The notes under the pieces are model-generated. The model was not told the origin of the DNA. It ran no database searches and saw nothing but the letters and a program-made list of their open reading frames with translations. The translations under genes were made by a program, and so were the position numbers. From Pseudomonas protegens CHA0 (GTDB lineage Bacteria; Pseudomonadota; Gammaproteobacteria; Pseudomonadales; Pseudomonadaceae), in NCBI RefSeq assembly GCF_000397205.1, contig NC_021237.1, positions 4,093,001 to 4,157,000 of the forward strand: a stretch of DNA of 64,000 nt, read 5' to 3'. Positions 36,835 to 45,336 of this stretch are shown in pieces. Each line of letters starts with the position of its first letter. Position 1 is the stretch's first letter.

Positions 36835-39800
36835 ATCTCGTGCTGTTCCTCATTCTGCCGTTGCTGCTGGTCATGGGCGGCGCGCTGTTCTGGGGCGGCC
36901 AGCGGATCATCCGCCAGGAACAGGAACGGATTGCCGTGGACTTCCAACTGCTGACCCGCTACATGAGCGAGCAGCAAGCCCTGCTCCAGCGGCTGGCCGG
37001 CGAGAAGCGCCTGCAATACAAGGACGCGGACCAGGATCCGGCGCAGCTCTTCCACCTCATGGAGCAACAGGAGGCGGTGGGCGCGACCCTGTTCCAGGGC
37101 AACCCCTCCTCAGTGGAAACCCCCTTCACCCTGGTCTGCCAGGACCAGGCCCAATGCCCCCACCAGAGCGCTGCAGCAGCCGGCCTTGGGCGCTACCTGG
37201 CCGATCTCTACTCCAGCTTCTGGGTGCGCTCGAGCTTTCCCGCTTCGGCCCTGCTGGTGGTGGACGCCGGTGCCGGCAGCAGCTTTACCGTGCCCACCAT
37301 CGGCAGCCGCTGGCCGCGGCTGACCACACCCCTGGTCCTGGCAGGCCTGCATGCGGTGCGCGCCAGCGCTACCAGCAGCGACAGCGACGCGATCCGCTGG
37401 ATCCGTCTCAAGGACTTTCCCCAGCACATGATCGCCTTCACCGCCCTGCACAACCTTGCCCCCGGCAGCGGCCTGCAGAGTTCCGGCACCTATGCTGCCT
37501 GCCTCACCTACAGGGACCGCATCAACGTCTTCACCACGCCGCAGCGGCGGCACTTCTACGACAAGTTCTGGCTGCAGGGCCGGCTCGACGGCCTGCTGCT
37601 GGGGGATGAACCGGCGCCCCTGGCGCTGCACGAGGGGGCCAACGTGCGCAGCGACGGCCTGCTGTTCCGGATCAACGACGCCAGTGGCCACTGGAGCGGT
37701 TACTACCTGTTGAGCTACCGCACCCTGTTCCTCGGCCACTCCTGGTCCCTGGCGGCGATCTTCCTGCTGCTGTTGCTCAGCCCCCTGGCCGCCAGGGTCT
37801 ATGCGCGCTGGTACCAGCGCCGGGTCATAGCGCCGGCGCAACAGGCTCACGCCGAGCTGGTGGAAAACCATCAGTTCAGCCGCACCCTGCTGGAGACCAC
37901 GCCAGTGGCCCTGTGCGTGCTCAGCCGCGAAGACCGGCGGATCGTCTTCGCCAACAACCTGGCCCTCAAATGGTTCACCACCCAGGTCGGCCAGAGCCTG
38001 GACGCCAGCGGTCTGGACCCGGCATTGCTGGAGCGCATCGCCCGGGCCCGGGAGCCGGGGGAGATCGAGAACTACCAGAGCTTCGACGGACGCTCGTTCT
38101 ACATCGCCTTCGCCCCCACCCGCTACCGCAACCAGGATGTGCTGATCTGCGCCTTTGCCGACCTCAGTGCGCGGGCCCAGATGGAGCAGCAACTGACCCA
38201 GGCGAAACAGGCGGCCGACAAGGCCAACGGCGCCAAGTCGGTGTTCCTCGCCACCATGAGCCACGAGATCCGCACGCCGCTGTACGGGGTGCTCGGCTCC
38301 CTGGAACTGATGGGCCTGACCGACCTGGACCGCGAACAGCGCCAGTTGCTCGAACGCATCCAGGTGTCGTCCGGGCTGCTGCTGCAGATCATCAGCGACA
38401 TCCTCGACATCACCCGCATCGAATCCGGCCAGCTGTCCCTGGGGGATCAGCTGTTCGATCCCAGGGCCCTGGTCCAGCGCTGCACCGCAAGCTTTGTCGA
38501 CAGTGCCCGGAACAAGGGCCTGCTGCTGTTTTCCTGGGTCGATCCAGAACTGCCTCCAGCCCTGCTCGGCGATCCGGGGCGGATCAGCCAGATCCTCACC
38601 AACCTGATCAGCAACGCGGTCAAGTTCACCCACTCGGGCCAGGTGATAGTGCGCGCCCGGGCCGAGCCCGGCAGCCAGGGACGGGTGCTGCTGTCGCTGC
38701 AGGTGGCGGACACCGGTATCGGTATCGGCAAGGAAGAACAGCAGCAGCTGTTCATCCCCTTCTATCAGATCGACGCCCACTCCCACACAGTGCACGGCGC
38801 GGGGCTGGGCCTGTCGATCTGCGCCAAGCTGGCGGCGCTGATGGGCAGCCAGATCCACCTCACCAGCGAGCTGGGCCTGGGCAGCAGTTTCTCCATGCAG
38901 CTGGAACTGCCGGTGGCCAGCGACCCCGACGCCGAGCGCCAGCCCGACCTGGGCGGCGCGCGAATCTACGTGCAAAGCCCGCACCACGAACTCACCGACA
39001 ACCTCTGCCAGTGGCTGCAGAAGTGGCACGCCCAGGCCACCCCCGTGGACGCTACGGCCCCACCTCCCCAGGGCCAGGGCGTTCTCCTGCGGCTGTTCGA
39101 TGACCGCCCCGAAGCGTCCGAGGCCCTGCCCCCCGGGCTGCTGCGCATCGACCTGGGCGGCCAGCAACGCACCCCCGGTGCGGGCCTGGCCGAGGCCGGC
39201 GACTACTATGCCATCGGCCGCTTGCTGGAACGCACCCTGGGCGGCGCGCCCAACGCTCCTGCCGAACCGGAACTGCCGGCCCGGGACATCGCCACTCTGG
39301 CCCCCCTGGGCCTGAACGTGCTGGTGGCCGAGGACAACCCGATCAACCAGGCGACCCTGAGCCATCAGCTGCAGCAACTGGGCTGCCGCAATACCCTGGC
39401 CGCCGATGGCGCGGAAGCCCTGGACCTGTGGCGCATCGGCGACTACGACCTGTTGCTGACCGACGTCAACATGCCGCGCATGAACGGCTACGAACTCACT
39501 TGCATCCTGCGCGCCGCCGGGGACGACCGGCCGATCATCGGCATCACCGCCAATGCCATGTGCGACGAAGAGGCCCGCTGCCAGGCCTGCGGGATGGACG
39601 CCTGGCTGGTCAAGCCAGTGCCGTTGCAGACCCTGCGGGCCAGCCTGGCACGGCTCACCAGCCTCGCCCCGGAGCCGACCGCCGAGCCGGCAGCCGCGCC
39701 TGGCAACGCGCCAGTTGATGGCCTGCCGCCGAACCTGCGGGAACTGTTTGCCCGCACCATGGGCCAGGACGTGGAACACCTGCGCCAGGCCCTGGACGAG

Positions 39801-39992
39801 GAGGATTACGAGCGCATCTTCCAGTTGCTGCACCGGGTGCGCGGGTCGCTGGCGGTGGCTGGCCAGGAAGCGCTGATCCTGCAGGTCCACGACTTGGGGC
39901 AGAGCTTGCGCCAGAGCGGTTTGACGGCTACCACGCGCACGCATAGCCTGATGCTGCTGCACGCCTTGCAAGACATCAGCCAGCTCGAATGA
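36786..39992 (+). CDS. Unorthodox sensor kinase with REC and HPt domains (RcsC/RocS-like)
   Basis: A 1068-aa membrane kinase. TM1 (LNLVLFLILPLLLVMGGALFW), a periplasmic sensor, TM2 (LAAIFLLLLLSPLAARVYA) and PAS-like segment precede HisKA with His493 (LATMSHEIRTPLYGVLGSLEL), then HATPase (NNLISNAVKF-like, DTGIGIG, GAGLGLSI). The receiver has Asp893 (LLLTDVNMPRMNGYEL). The C-terminal HPt carries His1016 in LLHRVRGSL. This His-Asp-His chain would phosphorylate a response regulator, most simply the LuxR-type gene downstream. It is paralogous to the first kinase. Start 36786 was chosen for its natural basic leader before TM1. Confidence 0.92.
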   Translation: MPDIPLRRIAKNFRRLNLVLFLILPLLLVMGGALFWGGQRIIRQEQERIAVDFQLLTRYMSEQQALLQRLAGEKRLQYKDADQDPAQLFHLMEQQEAVGATLFQGNPSSVETPFTLVCQDQAQCPHQSAAAAGLGRYLADLYSSFWVRSSFPASALLVVDAGAGSSFTVPTIGSRWPRLTTPLVLAGLHAVRASATSSDSDAIRWIRLKDFPQHMIAFTALHNLAPGSGLQSSGTYAACLTYRDRINVFTTPQRRHFYDKFWLQGRLDGLLLGDEPAPLALHEGANVRSDGLLFRINDASGHWSGYYLLSYRTLFLGHSWSLAAIFLLLLLSPLAARVYARWYQRRVIAPAQQAHAELVENHQFSRTLLETTPVALCVLSREDRRIVFANNLALKWFTTQVGQSLDASGLDPALLERIARAREPGEIENYQSFDGRSFYIAFAPTRYRNQDVLICAFADLSARAQMEQQLTQAKQAADKANGAKSVFLATMSHEIRTPLYGVLGSLELMGLTDLDREQRQLLERIQVSSGLLLQIISDILDITRIESGQLSLGDQLFDPRALVQRCTASFVDSARNKGLLLFSWVDPELPPALLGDPGRISQILTNLISNAVKFTHSGQVIVRARAEPGSQGRVLLSLQVADTGIGIGKEEQQQLFIPFYQIDAHSHTVHGAGLGLSICAKLAALMGSQIHLTSELGLGSSFSMQLELPVASDPDAERQPDLGGARIYVQSPHHELTDNLCQWLQKWHAQATPVDATAPPPQGQGVLLRLFDDRPEASEALPPGLLRIDLGGQQRTPGAGLAEAGDYYAIGRLLERTLGGAPNAPAEPELPARDIATLAPLGLNVLVAEDNPINQATLSHQLQQLGCRNTLAADGAEALDLWRIGDYDLLLTDVNMPRMNGYELTCILRAAGDDRPIIGITANAMCDEEARCQACGMDAWLVKPVPLQTLRASLARLTSLAPEPTAEPAAAPGNAPVDGLPPNLRELFARTMGQDVEHLRQALDEEDYERIFQLLHRVRGSLAVAGQEALILQVHDLGQSLRQSGLTATTRTHSLMLLHALQDISQLE

Positions 39993-40049
39993 ACGCTCCT
40001 AGTACCCGCATTTCTGCGCATTCCCTTTTGACAATGGATCGTGTCCACC

Positions 40050-40703
40050 ATGAAAAAAATACGCGTTGCCCTGGCCGACGATCATCCCCTGGTGCTCGCT
40101 GCCGTCAGCGACCTGTTGAAAAAGACCCGCCAGTACGAGGTGGTGGCGGCTGTCACCACCCCCAGTGCCCTGGTCCAGCAACTTTCGGATGACCCGCGGA
40201 TCGACGTGGTCATCACCGACTACTTCATGGAGGGCGACCCGACCTTCGGCGATGGCATACGCCTGGTGACCTACCTGATCCGGCACTTCCCCAGGGTCCA
40301 GGTGCTGGTGCTGACCATGATGTCCAACCCGATGATCGTGGCCGCGCTGTATGACATCGGCGTGCGCTCGGTACTGCCCAAGCGCCATGACATGAGCGAG
40401 CTGCTCAGCGCCCTGGAGAACGTCCGCCAGGGGCGCATCCACCACCCGCCGAGCCTGGTGCAGAACGAGCTCAACAGCAGCCCGCTGCGCTCCATGGCCG
40501 ACGGCCTGAGCAGCCTTACGCCCAAGGAATACGAAGTGCTGCGGCATTTCGTGCGCGGCGAATCAATGATGCAGATCGCCGCCAACCTCAAGCGCAGCGT
40601 GAAGACCGTCAGTGCGCAGAAGATCTCGGCGATCCGCAAGCTCAACCTGGACAGCGACCAGGCCCTGGTCGCCTTCTGCCTGGAGTCCGGCGAATTTCAG
40701 TAG
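40050..40703 (+). CDS. LuxR/FixJ-type response regulator (RcsB-like)
   Basis: A 217-aa DNA-binding response regulator. The receiver has the acidic pair in VALADDHP and phosphoacceptor Asp57 (VVITDYFMEGDP), with an RcsB-like insertion after the Asp. The C-terminal helix-turn-helix is LTPKEYEVLRHFVRGESMMQIAANLKRSVKTVSAQKISAIRKL. It lies 57 bp after the unorthodox kinase, its likely phosphodonor, and is the only DNA-binding output of the four-gene cassette. ATG 40050 is preferred over GTG 40041, but neither has a strong ribosome site. Confidence 0.92.
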   Translation: MKKIRVALADDHPLVLAAVSDLLKKTRQYEVVAAVTTPSALVQQLSDDPRIDVVITDYFMEGDPTFGDGIRLVTYLIRHFPRVQVLVLTMMSNPMIVAALYDIGVRSVLPKRHDMSELLSALENVRQGRIHHPPSLVQNELNSSPLRSMADGLSSLTPKEYEVLRHFVRGESMMQIAANLKRSVKTVSAQKISAIRKLNLDSDQALVAFCLESGEFQ

Positions 40704-40717
40704 GCCCTGGGGCCGGG

Positions 40718-40740
40718 GCAGCGCCGCGGCCAGGCGCTGC
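40718..40740 (+). terminator. Hairpin after the rcsB-like gene
   Basis: GCAGCGCC (40718-40725) and GGCGCTGC (40733-40740) form a perfect 8-bp stem 14 bp after the stop codon of the last cassette gene. Only a weak pyrimidine run follows (TGCTTCTGC), so it may be a weak or factor-assisted terminator. Confidence 0.45.
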
Positions 40741-40875
40741 TGCTTCTGCATCCATGGCCTGCTCAACACTGCTGTTGCCTGCCTCGCTGGAACGCGAGCG
40801 CACGACCGCGCCGAAAGTACCTGCAGGGCAATCATTGAATAGCCCGGCACAAAAAATCGGAAATCTGATGCCGCC

Positions 40876-41373
40876 CTACCTGGGTAGCGGCTGGGGAATC
40901 GCCAGGCGGCTGGTGGCCTTGACCTCGCGCAGCGCCAGGCTGGACTGGATCGAGGCAATGCCCGGCTGGCGCCTGAGCACGTGCTCGACAAAGTCGCTGT
41001 AGCTGTCCAGGTCACGGGCCAGCACCTGCAGCAGGTAGTCGGCGTCGCCGGTGATCTTGTGGCAGGCCTGGACCTCGGGCAGGCGCATGATCACCGTCTC
41101 GAAATCGTCCGGGGTCTGGTCGGAGTGGGTGGCGAACCGCACATGGACGAAGGCCAGGATGTCCAGCCCCAGCAGGCGCCGGTCGAGGTTGGCCTGGTAG
41201 TCCCTGATCACCCCCTCCTCCTCCAGGCGCTTGCGCCGCCGCCAGCAGGGGGTAAGGCTCAGGGACAGGCGCTCGCTGAGCTCGGCGTTGGAAATGCTCG
41301 CGTCCTGCTGCAACAGCGCAAGAATCGCCAGGTCGGTGTCGTCGAGGTTAACGCTGCGAGTCGTTTTTTTCAC
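40876..41373 (-). CDS. Lrp/AsnC-family regulator
   Basis: A 165-aa feast/famine regulator. The N-terminal helix-turn-helix is LDDTDLAILALLQQDASISNAELSERLSLSLTPCWRRRKRLEEEGVI and the C-terminal RAM ligand domain includes VQACHKITGDADYLLQVLARDLDSYSDFVEHVL. It is divergent from the deacetylase operon across 109 bp and probably controls it in response to an amino acid or amine. A TTG at 41382 is an alternative start; neither has a clear ribosome site. Confidence 0.92.
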   Translation of the reverse strand: MKKTTRSVNLDDTDLAILALLQQDASISNAELSERLSLSLTPCWRRRKRLEEEGVIRDYQANLDRRLLGLDILAFVHVRFATHSDQTPDDFETVIMRLPEVQACHKITGDADYLLQVLARDLDSYSDFVEHVLRRQPGIASIQSSLALREVKATSRLAIPQPLPR

Positions 41374-41413
41374 AATCAGCAACCAACGGGGAAAATATTA
41401 CCCAAAACTCTAA

Positions 41414-41480
41414 TTGCACCCGAACAAAAAGCAAAGAATTCGCAGCCATGCCGGAACAAACTATTTGCACCGGACAATAA
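41414..41480. promoter_or_regulatory. Repeated TTGCACC-type motif in the Lrp/deacetylase promoter
   Basis: TTGCACCCGAACAA (from 41414) and TTGCACCGGACAA (from 41465) are near-identical and start 51 bp apart, about five helical turns. A partial third copy (GCCGGAACAAA) begins near 41449. Phased direct repeats suit Lrp-family binding; that assignment is inferred. Confidence 0.4.
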
Positions 41481-41482
41481 CA

Positions 41483-42526
41483 ATGGATGCGTTCAGCATG
41501 CTTACCGTCTTCAGCGAATCCCACCGCCTGCACCATGGCACCGAATTGAAGGATGGCGTGCTCAAGCCCTCCTTCGAGCAACCCAGCCGCGCCGACACGG
41601 TGCGAGACCGGGTGCGCCACGTGGGGCTTGGCGAGATCATCGGCCCGCGGCGCTTCGACCGCGCCTGCTACGTGGCCGCCCACAGCGAACGTTACGTCAG
41701 CTTCCTGGAAAACGCCTGGAGCGAATGGACCGCCACCGGCCGCAGCCACGACGCCCTGCCCCTGGTGTGGCCGGTGCGCGACCTGGCCAACCAGCAGGTG
41801 CCCGAATTCATCGACGGCAAGCTGGGTTTCTTCGCCATGGACGCCGGCTCGCCGATCACCGCCACCACCTGGGATGCGGTGCGCACCAGCGCCGATATCG
41901 CCCTCACTGCCCTGGCCCTGATCGATGAAGGCCAGGACAGCGCCTTCGCCCTGTGCCGCCCGCCGGGGCATCACGCCGCACGGGAATACATGGGCGGCTA
42001 CTGCTACCTGAACAACGCCGCCATCGCCGCGCAGCACGCCATCACCCGGGGCGCCAGGCGGGTGGCGGTGCTGGACGTGGACTTCCACCACGGCAATGGC
42101 ACCCAGAACATTTTCTATGACCGTGGCGACGTGCTCTTCGTCTCGCTGCACGGCGACCCGGCCGTGTCCTACCCCTACTTCTCGGGCCATGCCAGCGAGC
42201 GCGGCAGCGGGGCCGGCGAAGGCTGCAACCTGAACCTGCCCCTGCCGAAGAACACCACCTGGCAGCACTACCGCCAAGCGCTGGAGCTGGCCTGCAAACA
42301 GTTGCGGGCCTTCGCTCCCGAACTGCTGGTGGTGTCCCTGGGCGTGGACACGTTCAAGGACGACCCCATCAGCCACTTCCTGCTGGAAAGCGAAGACTTT
42401 CTCGGCATGGGCCAGATCATCGCCACGGTGGGCACGCCCACCCTGTTCGTGATGGAAGGCGGCTACATGGTGGATGAGATCGGCATCAATGCGGTCAATG
42501 TGCTGCACGGCCATGCCAACCGCTAG
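41483..42526 (+). CDS. Acetylpolyamine amidohydrolase/class II HDAC-like deacetylase
   Basis: A 347-aa zinc deacetylase of the arginase/deacetylase fold. Catalytic motifs are CRPPGHHA (His-His dyad), VLDVDFHHGNGTQ (Asp and His zinc ligands), SLGVDTFKDDP (third ligand) and a C-terminal EGGYM tyrosine. Pseudomonas members of this group remove acetyl groups from putrescine, cadaverine or related amines. P. aeruginosa homologues begin MLTVYSDDH, so the true start may be ATG 41498 rather than 41483. It is the first gene of an operon with an ornithine cyclodeaminase-type protein and an amino-acid permease. Confidence 0.9.
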   Translation: MDAFSMLTVFSESHRLHHGTELKDGVLKPSFEQPSRADTVRDRVRHVGLGEIIGPRRFDRACYVAAHSERYVSFLENAWSEWTATGRSHDALPLVWPVRDLANQQVPEFIDGKLGFFAMDAGSPITATTWDAVRTSADIALTALALIDEGQDSAFALCRPPGHHAAREYMGGYCYLNNAAIAAQHAITRGARRVAVLDVDFHHGNGTQNIFYDRGDVLFVSLHGDPAVSYPYFSGHASERGSGAGEGCNLNLPLPKNTTWQHYRQALELACKQLRAFAPELLVVSLGVDTFKDDPISHFLLESEDFLGMGQIIATVGTPTLFVMEGGYMVDEIGINAVNVLHGHANR

Positions 42527-42584
42527 CGCGCGCCAGGCGCGCTCTCCCGCAGTGTTCAACGTTCCGACCGAGAGGGAAATCACC

Positions 42585-43646
42585 ATGACCTTGTTTATCG
42601 ATGTGGATCAGGCAGCGGCGCTGTACAAGCGCCTGGGTGTCGCCAGGGCGATCCGTGAAATGGCCGGTTATATCCAGGCCGACTACCTGCGCTGGCAAGC
42701 CTTCGAAAAGTCCCCGCGCACCGCCAACCACTCGCCCACCGGAGTCATCGAACTGATGCCCGCCGACGATGGCCAGCAGTACGCCTTCAAGTACGTCAAC
42801 GGCCACCCTGGCAATCCGGCCCGGCAGTTGCTCACGGTCATGGCCTTCGGCGTGCTGGCCGAGGTGGACAGCGGCTACCCGGTGCTGCTCAGCGAACTGA
42901 CCCTGACCACCGCGGTACGCACCGCCGCCACCTCGGCCCTGGTGGCCCGTGCCCTGGCGCGCCCGGACAGCCGAACCATGGCGCTGATCGGCAATGGCGC
43001 CCAGAGCGAGTTCCAGGCCATCGCCTTCCACGACATGCTCGGCATCGACGAGCTGCGGATCTTCGACATCGACCCGGCCGCCTCCCGCAAGCTCAAGCAC
43101 AACCTGCAAGCCTGGCCGAGCCTGAAGGTGCGCATCGCCGAGTCGGTGGCCGATGCGGTCAAGGGCGCCGACATCGTCACCACGGTGACCGCGGACAAGG
43201 CCTACGCCACCATCCTCACCCCGGAGCTGATCGAGCCCGGCATGCACCTCAATGCGGTGGGCGGCGACTGCCCGGGCAAGACCGAACTACACGCAGAGAT
43301 CCTGCGCAATGCCCGGGTGATCGTCGAGTTCGAGCCGCAAACGCGCATCGAGGGTGATATCCAGCAGTTGCCGGCGGACTTTGCGGTGACCGAATACTTC
43401 CGCATCGCCCAGGGCCTGGAACCGGGCCGCGAGCATGCCCGGCAGGTCACGGTGTTCGACTCGGTGGGCTTTGCCCTGGAGGACTTCTCGTCCCTGCGCT
43501 ACCTGCACGACCAGGCGCGCGAACACGGCATTGGCGAGCAGATCCACCTGGTGCCGACCCCGGCCAACATCAAGGACCTGTACCAACTGATCGGCCAGGG
43601 CCCCGACGCCGCCACAGGCGCCCCGCGCCGCCTGGCCAGCGGCTGA
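42585..43646 (+). CDS. Ornithine cyclodeaminase/mu-crystallin family protein
   Basis: A 353-aa NAD-dependent enzyme. Features are the N-terminal LFIDVDQAAALYKRLG, the substrate-binding VIELMPADDGQQYAFKYVNGHPGNP with its lysine, the Rossmann motif MALIGNGAQSEFQ, the FDIDPAASRK acidic end and HLNAVGGDCPGKTELHAEIL with the catalytic Asp. True ornithine cyclodeaminases convert ornithine to proline with loss of ammonia; relatives act on other amino or imino acids. The length and the NGHPGNP loop match the ornithine-cyclodeaminase branch. It follows the deacetylase by 58 bp and a GAGAGGGAAAT ribosome site precedes ATG 42585. Confidence 0.92.
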   Translation: MTLFIDVDQAAALYKRLGVARAIREMAGYIQADYLRWQAFEKSPRTANHSPTGVIELMPADDGQQYAFKYVNGHPGNPARQLLTVMAFGVLAEVDSGYPVLLSELTLTTAVRTAATSALVARALARPDSRTMALIGNGAQSEFQAIAFHDMLGIDELRIFDIDPAASRKLKHNLQAWPSLKVRIAESVADAVKGADIVTTVTADKAYATILTPELIEPGMHLNAVGGDCPGKTELHAEILRNARVIVEFEPQTRIEGDIQQLPADFAVTEYFRIAQGLEPGREHARQVTVFDSVGFALEDFSSLRYLHDQAREHGIGEQIHLVPTPANIKDLYQLIGQGPDAATGAPRRLASG

Positions 43647-43660
43647 GGCAATACCCCCAT

Positions 43661-43703
43661 GGCCGCTGCACGGGAAAACGCCCCGTGCCCCTGTGCAGCG
43701 GCC
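43661..43703 (+). repeat. 11-bp hairpin between the cyclodeaminase and permease genes
   Basis: GGCCGCTGCAC (43661-43671) pairs perfectly with GTGCAGCGGCC (43693-43703), and an inner ACGGG/CCCCGT pair can extend the structure. It lies 15 bp after the cyclodeaminase stop in a 160-bp gap. It could be an attenuator or mRNA-processing element that sets permease expression apart from the enzymes. Confidence 0.55.
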
Positions 43704-43806
43704 CAACCCGAACCGGTTGCGCCACCCCGACCTACAACCACAGCGCGCAGCCCCAGCCACCCTGCACTGCCAAAACTCGACAACTATAAAATCAAGAGGT
43801 TTTGTG

Positions 43807-45219
43807 ATGACTCCAGATACCCTCGGGGCCCCTGCGCGCCCCGTGCTGCAACGCACCCTGCATAACCGTCATATCCAGCTCATGGCCATGGGCGGCGCCA
43901 TCGGCACCGGGCTGTTCATGGGCTCGGGCAAGATCATCGCCATGTCCGGTACCTCGATCATCCTGATCTACATGATCATCGGCCTGTTCGTGTACCTGGT
44001 GATGCGCGCCATGGGCGAGCTGCTGCTGTCGAACCTGCAATTCAAGAGCTTCGCCGACTTTGCCGGCGCCTACCTGGGGCCGCGCGCGGCGTTTTTTCTC
44101 GGCTGGTCCTACTGGCTGAGCTGGAGCGTGGCGGTGGTGGGCGACGCCGTGGTGGTGGGCGGTTTCTTCCAGTACTGGTTCCCCGGGGTGCCGGCCTGGA
44201 TGCCCGCGGTCAGCATGATGCTGACGCTGTTCGCCCTCAACGTGCTCACGGTGCGGCTGTTCGGCGAAGTGGAGTTCTGGTTCGCCATCATCAAGATCAT
44301 CGCCGTGGTCACCCTGATCGGCGTCAGCCTGGTGCTGATCGCCAGCTCGTTCGTCTCGCCCTCGGGCGTGACCGCCTCGCTGGGCCACCTGCTGGACCGG
44401 CAAGCGGCCTTTCCCCACGGCCTGCTGGGCTTCTTCGCCGGGTTCCAGATGGCGATCTTCTCCTTCGCCGGCACCGAGCTGATCGGTACCGCCGCCGCGG
44501 AAACCCGTGACCCTCACAGCACCCTGCCCAAGGCCATCAACGCCATACCGCTGCGGATCATCCTGTTCTACGTGCTGGCCCTGGCCTGCATCATCGCCGT
44601 GACCTCCTGGCAGCAGGTGTCGCCGAACAAGAGCCCGTTCGTCGAGCTGTTCCTGATTGCCGGCTTCCCGGCGGCGGCGGGCATCGTCAACTTCGTGGTG
44701 CTGACCTCCGCCGCTTCCTCGGCCAACAGCGGCGTGTTCTCGGCCAGCCGCATGCTCTTCGGCCTCGCCGACCAGGGCAATGCGCCGCGCCTGTTCAAGC
44801 GCCTGTCGGGCCAGAGCGTGCCGGTCATCAGCCTGAGCTTCACCACCCTGCTGATGCTGCTGGGGGTGTTGCTGCTGTACGTGGTTCCCGAGGTGATGAC
44901 CGCCTTCACCCTGGTGTCCACGGTGTCGGCGATCCTGGTGATTTTCACCTGGTCGACCATCCTCGCGTCCTACATCGCCTACCGCAAAAAGCACCCGCAA
45001 CTGCACGCCCGTTCGCGCTACAAGATGCCCGGCGGCGTGCCCATGGCCTGGTTTGCCCTGGCCTTCCTGCTGTTTGTCCTGTGCCTGCTGGCCCTGCGCC
45101 CGGACACCCGCCTGGCGCTGTGCGTAATGCCGGCGTGGTTTGTCTGGCTGGGCATCGCCTATCGCCTGACGGCGGGGCGCAAGGGGCGGGTTCATGGCCG
45201 GGCGGCATACCCGCGCTGA
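43807..45219 (+). CDS. Amino-acid permease (CycA-like, APC superfamily)
   Basis: A 470-aa inner-membrane proton symporter with about 12 hydrophobic segments. TM1 holds the APC substrate motif GGAIGTGLFMGSGKIIAMSG. MRAMGELLLSNLQFKSFADFAGAYLGP matches the CycA (D-serine/D-alanine/glycine) branch closely. Later motifs are FAGTELIGTAAAETRDP and AASSANSGVFSASRMLFGLA. In the operon context it may import the amino acid or amine processed by the deacetylase and the cyclodeaminase. Start 43807 was chosen over longer in-frame codons because of family length and the AGAGGTTTTGTG just before it. Confidence 0.92.
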   Translation: MTPDTLGAPARPVLQRTLHNRHIQLMAMGGAIGTGLFMGSGKIIAMSGTSIILIYMIIGLFVYLVMRAMGELLLSNLQFKSFADFAGAYLGPRAAFFLGWSYWLSWSVAVVGDAVVVGGFFQYWFPGVPAWMPAVSMMLTLFALNVLTVRLFGEVEFWFAIIKIIAVVTLIGVSLVLIASSFVSPSGVTASLGHLLDRQAAFPHGLLGFFAGFQMAIFSFAGTELIGTAAAETRDPHSTLPKAINAIPLRIILFYVLALACIIAVTSWQQVSPNKSPFVELFLIAGFPAAAGIVNFVVLTSAASSANSGVFSASRMLFGLADQGNAPRLFKRLSGQSVPVISLSFTTLLMLLGVLLLYVVPEVMTAFTLVSTVSAILVIFTWSTILASYIAYRKKHPQLHARSRYKMPGGVPMAWFALAFLLFVLCLLALRPDTRLALCVMPAWFVWLGIAYRLTAGRKGRVHGRAAYPR

Positions 45220-45336
45220 AGCGCAACAGTGCCAGGGATGGCACTCCCGACTGCGGCTCAAAACGTAAAAACATCGACACACCCCCTGCGGTCTTGGTCT
45301 ACTCGCGCGCCATCAACGTAGCCAGGGAGTGCTCAC

